Shown here: positions 27,362 through 39,300 of the stretch, piece after piece
Numbering within the stretch: the first letter of the stretch is position 1
Layout of the letters: each line of letters opens with the position of its first letter
Made by a program: the position numbers and the translations under genes
Assembly: GCA_029964075.1 (NCBI GenBank)
Contig: CM057142.1
Location: 25,794,392 to 25,858,391 of the forward strand
DNA length: 64,000 nt
From: Patiria pectinifera
Taxonomy: Eukaryota; Echinodermata; Asteroidea; Valvatida; Asterinidae
Reading direction: 5' to 3'
Notes under the pieces: model-generated
Database searches by the model: none
What the model was told of the DNA's origin: nothing
The model's input: only the letters and a program-made list of their open reading frames with translations

Positions 27362-30300
27362 CTAGATAACCAGAAAATGATGCATCAATACAATGAATAA
27401 CCCATTACGGTCAAACACTCTCCCTACCTGATTCTGCTTGTTTAGCTCCTCTTAGCCGCCTGCCATTGTCGGCTTATATAACCATGATTCATGTACCAGA
27501 ATCCCAATTTGAAGATGATTTAATAACTGCATCTGTTTTGTTACAATTTGTGTCATGAATGGTGCTGTTTAAAAAGTCTGCCCCAACCTTATCCCAAAGG
27601 CATCAAGCATTGTGCTCCAACTAGCTGCTCTCTTGCTGTGATGCTGAATCTTTGGCAAGTTAAAAACTCTTGCACATTATCCATGCAATTAGGTGCAGAA
27701 TAGTCTGGTGCCTGGCCATGCTTTAAATCAGCGTTTGTTTCTTATGTGGTGGCCAGGGTACAGATGGAATCAATTCCTCGTGGCGTGAGATCAGAAAAAA
27801 TATATATGATTATTTCGAAGTTTTAATGTTATAATCTGACATGATTACGACGAAAAGGATAAAGGGAGGACTGATTTTGATGAATGGATGTAATAATTTA
27901 ACATGTGAATGCATGTTGAAAAAAAAAATTGCCAAGTACATGATATAAATCCATTACTTGCTACTGCGATTTTGAATCAGATTTTGAATAAAGTGAACTG
28001 AGTGAAGCAAGTTCAGGCGCAGATCCGGGGTTGGTGGTCAAACCCCCCCCGGCTCTTTAAAAAAAAAAATTATCACACAAATTCCTAAAAAATAAGTCGA
28101 AACCCCCCTGTGACACCCCCCCCCCCCAAATTATATTGGTAATGTCCGCCTGTTCAAAATACAGGACACCATTCTGTGTTAATAATCGTCGAATTTGAAC
28201 AGCGCCCCCTATTGAAATATGGTACCAGCCCCCCCCCCTACCCCCAGTTTTGTATTTTACGAAGGCCAAGTGTCCGGAGAAAAAAAACCCGTGTACATTT
28301 TCAGATTTTTTGCCTGATGTAAAAAAAAAAAAACCGTGCGAAAATTCCTGGATCCACCCCTGAAGTTGCCTTCCCAGGTTCAAGTATTGTCTCGAGAATT
28401 GGAATTAGACCTTGGGAACAAGGCTGGGCCTGCCCCTCCTAGTTGATTTCTGGATCAACCATGATGCATTACTACACCTACAGCCATGAAAATGTGTGCT
28501 GTTACTGTTAGCCAAAGACCATCCCCCATGCCCCTTCAAAGTCTCTTGCCTCTCATGCAAACATGTTTTGGGTTTGTGCAATTCCAGATGATAGTATCCC
28601 TCAAAGGGCTGGGCTTTGACACAAACTAGTGTGCATGCACATATTGTGACCTCACTGTGTGCTCATATTTGAAGCCAATAATTATGTAAATATTAACGAG
28701 ACCTTATTGTTTGAACCGAAGTCCCCTCCTTGGATGCAACCCCTCCCACCCAGCATGGAACGTTTAAGTGCAGTTCCAGATGTGTTGTTTGCCAGATCCA
28801 CATCCAGGAGTCTGACTCCTTAGGCACCACCCACAGCACTATTGGTAACATCACTTGCAACACATCTAATGTCACATATCTCATCTCTTGCAGGGTTTGT
28901 GGAGTGCAGTATGTTAGGGAGACCAAGAACACGCTAAAAAAATGTGTTTCTAGGGTCATTGATCGACTGTCAACACTAGAGTCTGGACAGCCATGTCGAT
29001 CACCACTTCAACCTTCCTAACCATTCCGTTTCCGATATGTTTTACAGGGCATAGCATCACTTGGCCGTCGCAAGGACTCTATTCGCTTAAGCAGGGAGAA
29101 AGTGTGGATGAAGCGTCTTCAGACTGGTGAACCGCATGGTCTCAACATCAAACAAGGCAACAACATTTCTTCCCCCAATTGTCATTTGTTTCAGATTATC
29201 CTGGGTAACCCTCTTGGGGTTTAACACCTCCTGTGTTGAATCTCATTTCAAGTTTACCCTTAATTTCCTCATCAACCTGTTCCCCAACCCCTCCCTATTA
29301 TTACCCCTCCTCCCCTGTTCACACTAATCTCCTTTGTTCCCCCCCCCCCCCGCACCATCCCTTCCTTCTACACCCTCTTGATTGTCTCCCACCACACTCC
29401 TTCACTGCCTTATCCTCTTTGATCTTCACCCACACTAGCCATGGTCTGCAAACACCCCCCTCCCCCAATCCTTCCTTCATGTTTCTCCTTCCAACACTGC
29501 ATGCTTGTGTGTCCCCTACATGTTTGTTTCTTGTTCCTCTGTCATTGGCCTCTGAAGAAGGCCTTGCTAAGGCTGTAGCTTGGTAGTTATTTAGGTGGTA
29601 CAGACGTAGTAGAAAAAAGGTCTTGGTATGGGTCGGAGTCCCACGCAAGCAAGCGTAGGAGTTTTTTTGCAAGGTCTGAGAGAGCTCTTATTTGCCAATT
29701 ACATCAAAGGGTGAAACCAGATACAATTGTTTTTCTCTCTTACCATCTTTGGAGTATGGCACTAATTGTGAATCCCAAGGTAATGGGAAATGAAGCTCAT
29801 CCTCATCAACAGCTGATGAGACTGCAAACCTTGTGCTCTCTGAAACCTGCATGGACGATAATAATACACAATGGGTTAGAAGCAGGAATGTAGTCAAGCC
29901 CAGCACAAGTCCCCCCAAGTCCCTGCAAGTCCATCACATGTCCTCTTGTCCCAATTCAACTCACAAGCTATTAGAAATGAGCTTTGACAAAGACATTCCT
30001 TTGTTATTGTTCAACCATTGCTGCTTGTAAATGGACTTGTGATGTATTTGTGATGAACTCGACTTAGAGGTGGCAAACTAATCGACAGATTGTGGAAAAA
30101 TATAAGAAAGGTCTCTGGACCTAATTCTGGAGATCTGTATCTTTAAATCTTGAGAAATTCAAGAAAACCTTGTAACAAAAAAGAGCAAAAACGAAAAAAA
30201 AAAGGATAGAATGTATGTCCCCACAACTACGGAACAAGACTGTTTGAACTGGTTAACTTGATCTGTTTTAGATACATACATATGCAACAATTTACTGTAC

Positions 30301-33300
30301 CCAAGCTTGATATGTATTACAAATCTTATAACTAAGAAACTTACAGAGGTACAATGTATTCAACTGTACAACTAAAGAAATAAAGACTTTATAGGCCTAC
30401 AATGTACATAAGGAGACTATCTGTTTTGCAACATTCTTCAACCTCAGCTCTCAATTTGCACTTCTCAGTTCAGAGGAGAAATTGAAGTTTCTTGTCTCGA
30501 CATCTCTACAACCAAAACACACACACATACACAACTCCGTTCGCAATTACTGTAATCGATAAGCTTTGTTTTTACAAGTGCAATCAACAGCCTCACCTCC
30601 AATTTAGCTAAATGTCCAGAACTGGAAGGGGCAGGAAACCAAATTACTGGTCAAGTAAGAAAGACAGCCACAAGTACCGCAGCCCTCACTAACATCAGCA
30701 TCACTTGTGATTTATTTAATAGATGAGTTTGTTCAAATCAGTGATTTTCAGTCAGTGTGTCATTGTAGTCACTAGCCATCAACAGCCCACTTGATTCAGA
30801 TTCAATTATTCAGAGCAAGAATCAAAATGTAGGACATACACAGACAAGTACCATAAGGCTCGTTGACTTCAATAGGTATATTGTTCACTGACACAGTTCA
30901 TCAGTTTTTTCCCTCATCTTTGCTTTTCTTTCAGGTGGCTAAATATGTCCTGTATTTGTCAGTGCGGTCACTAACACATTAACAGCCCACTTGATGTGGA
31001 TGGAATTTTTTTCTTCCCGGGCAACTGCTCCCAAAACAGCATTTTTCCAATTATAATCCCGCCAGAGAGAGGATTGCAATCGGGAAACGACAAAATGGGT
31101 TGATGGCCTCATTACGTGATGGCGGAGTAATTCGATAAACTGCGACGGTGGGGTGTGTTGGGAACGGGGGCGGCACTTATTATAACGCGGCCGCAAAAGC
31201 AACGAAAAATCAATAGTGGGCCAGTATGAAAAACTCCACTGAAGAGAACGTGTAAGAAAAACTAATAGCACAAAAATAACTATTTTGGGCGTGTTTATTG
31301 AATAGGTTGATAATGATTACTACACACATCAATTTGCTTGATGACAGTGTAAGGAAGACGAGAGTAAAAAAAATACTGCAACAGTTTCTGCAAGGCACAG
31401 AGAAAAACAGCAATTTGAGGGCTATTACTGGCAAATCACGACCACTGTGCACATCAATTGACTTGATGAGATGACTGGCTGATAGGAATGACTGCAAGTT
31501 TGTCACGTCGTTTACCGATCGTTCACTGATTGTTCTTACAGGCAGGTGACGATGACTGTAAACACTGATCTGTTTGCAAGGTTCTTGCGGATGGGAAATA
31601 AATGGGGCCGACAGTCGTTTAATTAATTTAAAAGAAGAGTGTGAAGCATCAATTAAAAAGTTAATTACACAAAATTATGCCCATGCATTTTGGCCACACA
31701 ACCGTCAATTCAATAGTGTACATTGATTATTTAACCATCCCATTCAATTTCACAGCCTGTGCAAATGAATAGACTTTTGGAAGAAATTGGATTGTTGACG
31801 TGGTAGAAACGCTGTTCAACAATCTTCTAATTGGAAATGTGGTGTTTTTTAATTGGGATATACAGGTTTTGTGGAGTTCATCACCTGTAAAGGTACATGT
31901 TTTTCTCTTTTTTTTTTTTGAGGGAGCGGAGGCGGGGGCGGGAACAGGGTGGGGCGGGGGCAGGGCGGGGGCAGGGGTGGGGACGGGGGTGTGAGCATTG
32001 GCAGGGGCGTTGGCGGGGGCAGGGGCGCCGCAGGGACATGGGGGGGGGTGGTGAAGTATTTTTTTCCCCCAAAGTTGATTTGAATTGTTTTCCAAGTTCC
32101 TCTAGAACAGCACAGGTCTACAGTTGTCTCACAAAGTCAAAGTGCACACAAATCGGTTGTTACACGTGTCTCATCTCTGAAAATGAATCTACATGTAGGA
32201 AAGTTCTTCATAAATGGCTTTATAACCACTGCTGTGCCCATTGGTCACCACGGACTAAATCGGCCAAAAGTGTACTTCATTGTACATAAGGATAAGGGAT
32301 CATGTGTCCTTACATGGCTAACAACATTAATGAAAATGTATTAGAAAAAACCTATGTGGCTTTACATTATCATTAATGTTTGAGTTGCTCCTATATAATT
32401 ATACACTGCTAAAAAAAACGTGAACAATCCAAAATTACTGTTAAAAATGAAAAAGAAATTTACACTAAAATTGGTTGGTACTTCAGGTATTGTTTACCAG
32501 GGAATGTGGGGGTTTGTGTGGGTGTCTGGGATGAGCTCTTACAATGAAGGGGGTCATTATGTGTGGGTGATGGTAATATGGTTGCCCTGATAGTGAAGCC
32601 ATATGCTGTTCCAACGTGAAGCTTTGCTATAATAAAACAAGGCAGGGGATGTTTGTGGGCGCTGAAAAAGCCATGGTTTCAATTGTATCTCATGATACTT
32701 GGTAAGTCATTATACAGGCCTATTAGGGACCATTAGAGATGATGTGAATGCAAATTCTAGTATGGTTCCAGTTATGTGGCTCCCTCTAGCATTTACTGCA
32801 ATACATCAACTATACAGTGCATATCAAAAATAAAAAAAAAATGCAAAGAACAGATCATTTCTAATTTTTTTTATCTTTTATCTCATTATGCATAATGATC
32901 TTTAATCTTAATTACCTTTAATCTGTTTTGTGTTAACTTATTCTTGCAATTAGCACCGCATGCACTGATTATTGCAGTGTCTAAAACTTGGTCCTGAGCT
33001 GAATGTGCTTCATTGTGAGAAAACAATGATTATTCAAACAACCATGACACGATGTGAATAAATGATATACATTTGCAAAGATGAGATTGTGGCTTTAAGA
33101 TGCTATGGGTACACTGGTGTAACTTACACAATCTTCACAGAATTAGAAATGATCGGTCTGTTTCGTTTTTTTGAAACGCACTTTATCATTGAGCTTTGAT
33201 GTACAGCCTGATAGTGTACATTTGCTAATGCAGTGTAGTCCTCTTCCAAATCTTTATGTAAACTCGAAAGGGAGACCAAATTAGGTGCATATAAAATTGA

Positions 33301-36300
33301 ACAAGGAGAGTGCCTGCAGCTGGCTTTGAACCTGCAACATTCGGTTTACGTCCGAACCAGTGCACTACCAACTGAGCTATCCAGTCCTATGTTGCTGGTT
33401 CCCCAGTTTGTCCATGTTTTTGATCAAGGGGCGCTAGTCAGAAGCCAGAAATCTGTATTTGCCATGTAACCAGGGATCACACCCAAATATGCTAAAATAC
33501 AATGAAATATAAGCTGGTAGCATGTACACCAAGAAACAAGACAAATGTGTTGAAAAAATGTTGAAAAAATGTTCAAACATTTGCAAACATTTTTGCTGTC
33601 AGCTTACTCAACCGTGTGTATTACTTCTCATTGACTCAGCACAACCTTGGTACTGAGGCCTGATTCTTGCTGTACATTATTTTAGTGTATCTGGGGAATC
33701 ACAAAAAGGACCCATCGACAGCACTGTAACTTTCACATGCAAATATTAACGCCCAATTCGCATCATACATACACAAAACACCCCATATCTCTATGACAAG
33801 ACATGCGACACACTCTTAGTGAAATGGCGTCCTTGGGCTGCTTGATAGCAAATAACATCATGACAGACCGTAACATTGTTCTGTGTATTTCTTCTGTGAG
33901 TTTCTGCAAGTTTAAGAAGCATGCAAAAGGGCAATAAATCATCACAGAATGTGTACTTTATTGAACCAAGATTAATGTATAATGACTAAACCAAAAACTA
34001 GACTGGCCTTGCCCCTGTTCCATCTAGGCCAAGGGGCAAAGCCTTCAAGATTTAATCCATAGCTCCAAAACATAGAGAATGCCTTGTAAAGTTTACGTTG
34101 TAAATTTACCAGCATGAGCATGTATATCAGAAAAATTGGTTCACCCACAAGTTCCTGTTTGGCCCCAAACCGCCCTGCCTGTTACTCCCTTTATACCACC
34201 CAAAACTGCCCTGCATTAGCACAAGTATGGTCTGTACTCAGGGAACAAATACGTGTTTGGCCAGTTTAGGCTTGGGGCCTGGACGCGGATAATTGCCCAA
34301 GCCGAAGGTGAGGGACAGTATCAGTGACCAGGCACCTACGTGGTTTTAACCAGTTCACAGTTCACATATTTATTCTCATTTGTAAATTCCTTTCTGTCAA
34401 AATTCCAAACAAGTCAAAAATTCACAATTGTCCAACAATTTTGTTCAACAATTTTACTGCAGGTTTTGTGAAACCTCCTCTGGCCATGTCTATAATATGT
34501 GCCTTGCACGTGTAGTGCTAAAATTCTCCTTGTATGGATATTGGCGCGCGCACGGCGCATTCTACGTGTGTGGCGCAGAACGCAGCGGTAGCGAAGGAAT
34601 AAAGTGTTTAAAACAACCGGTGTTTTATCAGCGCTTTCAAACCACCTATGGGAAGGGATCTCGACCAATGGGAATGGGTCAACCGTCTTAGGTATTTATG
34701 AATACAACGTACACAAGTCATAAAGGTTTAATCCGGGGTAGGGGGGGGCAGGCTATCAGGGGCACTGTTCAAAGCAGATGATCTTGGACATTATTTGAAA
34801 AACGATTTTACCCATACGACAATTTTGCCAACAAAAGCCGGACAAGGGGGGGGGGGAAGGGTTCTCACTCCCCACATATCCTCCCCCTAGCAATGCCGGG
34901 GCATTTGAACGCTGCACAATAATATAGGATTAGGCAAATGCAGACTGGTTCCGAACAAAATCTCTTTCTGAAGCAGATGATGAAAAACAAAAACATAGAA
35001 CTTACAAAATCAGCTGGAAGGAAGAGGACGCCGATCTCATAGGACCTAATCATAAGCTGCTGTCCGTTCTTCTCAAGAGCTCCCCAGGCAGCTTTGGACA
35101 TGTTGGCACTACAACGACAAATATGATGAAGATGTCTTTTTCGAATCAGGGTTTCAATTGTAAAATTCTATAAAATGTGACATGGCTCAAAGTGACAAGA
35201 TTGTTTTTATATCGATATAATATCAAATCTAAAAAATAAATGCGGCCTGACATTGCGAACTTAACAAGAAGAACTTGTTAATTTCGCAACGTCAGGCGCA
35301 TTCATTTTTTTAGATTTGTATATTTCAGGTCAATCCAGTCAGTAAGCAGTTTGCAGCAGTCCTATTAATTTTTAGATATAATATCAATTATATAATTTCA
35401 GTAACACAAGAATAACTTTGGTATCCATCTGAAGACATATTTAATAAGCAAAATTTCTGTTGGTATTTTAAAAACCTCAAGTCTTGAAAAAAAAATTGAA
35501 TTTGACTCTCTGTAATAAATGGCCTTTTATATCAGTACCTGGCTCAGTTTTGTGCAAGAAATCAGTTCTCGTCTTAATTCACTTACCATGAGACGAAATT
35601 GCCACGAAGAAATTATGTGAATGAAATTACTCGTTTCCAAAAAAAGAACAGTCTAACGTCCAAAATGGGGGTGAATTTTTCAATTAAATTTTGAAGAATT
35701 CCATTAAAGTGTCCCCCATTTTACTGGATTCTGATCCATTTCCATAAGATATTGAATAGAATGAAGCAATTTTATCCATTAGCGTGAAAAAGAATTTGAA
35801 AAATAATCGGTAATTGTCAGTTCCCAGACTGTCACTCTGTTGAATAGGGTCCTATAATAGAATTATTCTTGGGGCAATTATTGTACCTGGTCACCAGAAA
35901 CCATGCAATGTGTTCATTGTCAGGTGACATCCTGCAGTAGGTCTTGATGTGTGGACTGGCTCTAGAGCGCCCTCTTGTGTTGGCTATCCACTGGCTATAA
36001 AGTGAAAAGAAATGATTGTCATTCTTTATACAGGGTTTGTTAGTACAGGGTTGAATTCAGTAGGGACGCACAACTGTTTATGGCTTTCTCTCACTAACGT
36101 CTTGGGAATTTCGCAGGAATGGGGGCGTGGCCGTCTTATGTAAATTAGACCGTTGGTGTAAATATTAATGCCGTCGAACAAAACGGCGACTTCCTATTTG
36201 ATACCGTGGTAGTTGTGCACGAGATCACAGAGCTACAGGTGTTGCATGTCTAATTAGCGATGCTTGATCACCACACTTCACAGTTGTGTGACAGTTGTAA

Positions 36301-39300
36301 ATATATGTAGGGCATATATTTACAACTGTCACACGGCTCGCGCAGCACACACTGACTATATAAACCATTTCTCGATAGCTGATTGGTTCCCAAGGAAAGC
36401 CTAGGGAGAAAATCAAGAACATTTAAAGTGCACTACAAAATTCCCAAGACGTGAGTCCGAGCAGATGCGCTGGTCTTATTATTGTGTTGTTAGAGGGCGC
36501 ACTATATGCTTGATCTGCTGTCGATCACCAGCGTCTCGGGCCAAGACTATGCGCCACCATGCATTTGTCTTGACGATATACATGTAACTTTGCAACTTCA
36601 TGTTTGCCACAGTTCCACACAAAGATGCACAAACGGCCCAAAAAAAAAAAAAAAAAAAAAAATAGTTCTGCTTTCGGTTACCCTACCTACCCTATTTTGA
36701 CAACCCCTACCCTAATTTGTTTTTGGAAAAATGAGGAAAAAACCCTGAAAACTATAAATTACTACCTTTTACCCCTGACTACATGCAGACACCTCCATAT
36801 GATTGTACACAAACAAATTCCCCCCTCCCCCCAAAAAAATCCCTACCTACCTACCCTATTTTCAAATGACATGTTATCGGAAGAACTATTTTGTTTTGGC
36901 TTAATGAGAAATTAAACCTTATAAACAAACTCATCTCACACCAAAATCCCAAATTAAATCACAAACAAACAAAAGGTAAAAAAATGCAAAATCCTTCTGC
37001 ACAAGACATGAAGTTGTATGCATATTATGTCATTCCCCCACCCCATTGCTCTGCACATGCAAATAGAGGTCTCTTTGTGGTAACCTCTCGATGGAACACT
37101 GTGGACTGCTCCTGTACACATAATAAAAGTAGGAGATAATAGTAGAGAAATTGCATAATGAATGCATAAATTATGAATTCTGTTCAAAAGTACCCCTTAA
37201 GAGTCACTCTTATTGAAGAACAGTTTGGTTTCAGCAACCTTGCCACCATGTGTCCAAGCTACAAGGGCCATCCTAGCTGTCAAAGTCCATTGAAAATTGG
37301 CTTCAGCCACACTGCACCATTTGCAAGTTCAATTGCAAACTATCATTACCACCATGAGATGTAAGGAAAGTTGAAGTAAAAAAAGAGAAAAAAGCTATTG
37401 TACTGACTGGAGGAAGGAATGGAAGTACACTTGTTTCTTGGCTGTCTTGATGCTGTAGGGTATTGACCCGCCCGCTGGGTAACCCTCTAGACTGGTCCGA
37501 ACATTGTCCTTAGACGGAAAGATCTAGGGAGGAGAAAAAGTATTTTTGAGTTCAACCCCAAAGAATTTTGTTTAATTCAATTGCTGTTTTTCAAGCAGTG
37601 TTCCTCCATTGATAAAAATGTAAATTAGCCAAACCCCAGCCTGATAAACAACTGAAGCGTATCTGTAGTTAAAGGGATAAGAAACCTATCTGGCTGAGGT
37701 GTGCTCCAAACAGGTGGGTAAAAGAGGAAAAAGCCTTGAGATCTTGAGAGGGAGTGTGAGTCTCTCATCCTTAGGTCTCATATAATTCCAATTATATGGC
37801 AGGTAAGTACCTTTGGATATTTCGTCCTAGTCCTCAAGACTCACCCTGTTTATTTCAAAGCTGAGCCAAAGCCAGGACTGCTTTCCCAAATCCTGGTGAA
37901 TTAAGCCACATCCCCCTTGTAAAAGTTCCTGAAGATATTTGCTGTTGACCAATCTGCTGCCTTCAAAATCTGCGCTGTGGAAACTCTTGCACAAGCAGCA
38001 GCACAGGTAGCGGCACCCCTGATGGAATGCACTTGAAAAACATGATACACCTATTCCGGTAGAGGCCATAAAAGTTTTTAACCTTTAAATGGTAGAAGCG
38101 ACCACAGCATGGAATGGCTTCACAAAGGACAAAAAAATGGTCAATTTCGTCTGGAACGAACACAGCCACGAAAAGGCTTTGCCCTCTGGAGGTACTGTTC
38201 AAGGGCCTTGACAACACACACTTTGCTGTCATGTATATAACAACAAGGTTATATTTTGAACTGGCTTGGAGGCAGTCAAGCATTTGGCTGGTCTTAGTGG
38301 AGAAAACACATACATGTAAGCAGATGGCAGATGCAGGGGCGCCACCATGTAGGTATACTGCCCTCTTGTGTCTGAAGCTGTTGCGGGCAAATTCCATTGT
38401 TGTTCAGCGGCGACCTGGTGGAACTGGGGCAACCCAAGGTGAGCTTAAACAAATTCTGTGGCTGAGCCACAGGTGGAGATGACTGTCGTACTGACTGTCC
38501 AGTTGAAGCAAGGCAAGGCAAACCCACTTTCTGGCCGATTTTCTGGCCGAGGATGAGTCCCTGCCCAAGGCAAGGCAGAGGCCTTCTCCATGCGGTCAAC
38601 ACAAGGTGAGGTCAAAATCAATACGGGAACAACAATGGCACTAGAATTGCCACTGGAAGCAGAGCTGGGTGTCGCTCCCTCGTCACCTAGTGGCAGTGCT
38701 GGTTTGCTGGAAGATTGCTTGCTCTTCTTACTCGAAGACGAAGACGGTATGAAAAACATTGCAATGCAAGAGTGCGAAGAACCATACCATATAAAACCAA
38801 GACACGCTTCAGAGGTTTTAGGGTGTATTTATCAGGCTGGGGTTTGGCTATTTTACATTTTTGTCAATGAGGAACATTCCATTTTATTCAAAGTAAAGGG
38901 TGGTTCAGACAGTATTATGTGGGACAATAATAAAGGGTGAGTCTTGATGACTAGGAAGAAATATAATTCAAATCTGTTGAAGAGCATGGGAAGAGCATCT
39001 TTATACGTAACTCCCATGAAAATTCACTAATCACAAGTTTAGCTATGAATAATAATTCCTATTATGCTTCACACTAGTTTTTAATATGTAGTTTAAATCC
39101 CTCATTTGTGGTTATATGGAGGGCCACAGATTTTAGATTAGGGATGACAAAAGTTTCAACAAAAGTCAGTTGTACCCATCTGCCTCTTAGACCATCCAAA
39201 CCCAATACCTCTGTTCAAAAGAAGACCCCACAACACTCCCCCCCACAACTGTCATTATATTACTGCTAAATTTCACTTCCACGCTCCACCTCCCAAAACA

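Larger units (their letters stand above)
29847..35005 (-). other. Tdp1 intron 11
   Basis: At 5.2 kb this is the longest Tdp1 intron. It contains a G-rich tract (31917-32052) and a tRNA-like SINE fragment (33305-33392). No further exon is needed or seen, because the phases of exons 11 and 12 already match. Confidence 0.6.

Noticed and set aside
31727-32095. Pro/Ala-rich 122-codon minus-strand frame
   Set aside because: It is a compositional shadow of the G-rich tract at 31917-32052 within a Tdp1 intron.
33305-33392. Functional tRNA-Tyr gene
   Set aside because: A and B boxes and an anticodon arm exist, but the acceptor stem does not pair well and there is no terminator at the right place. 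A SINE head fits better.
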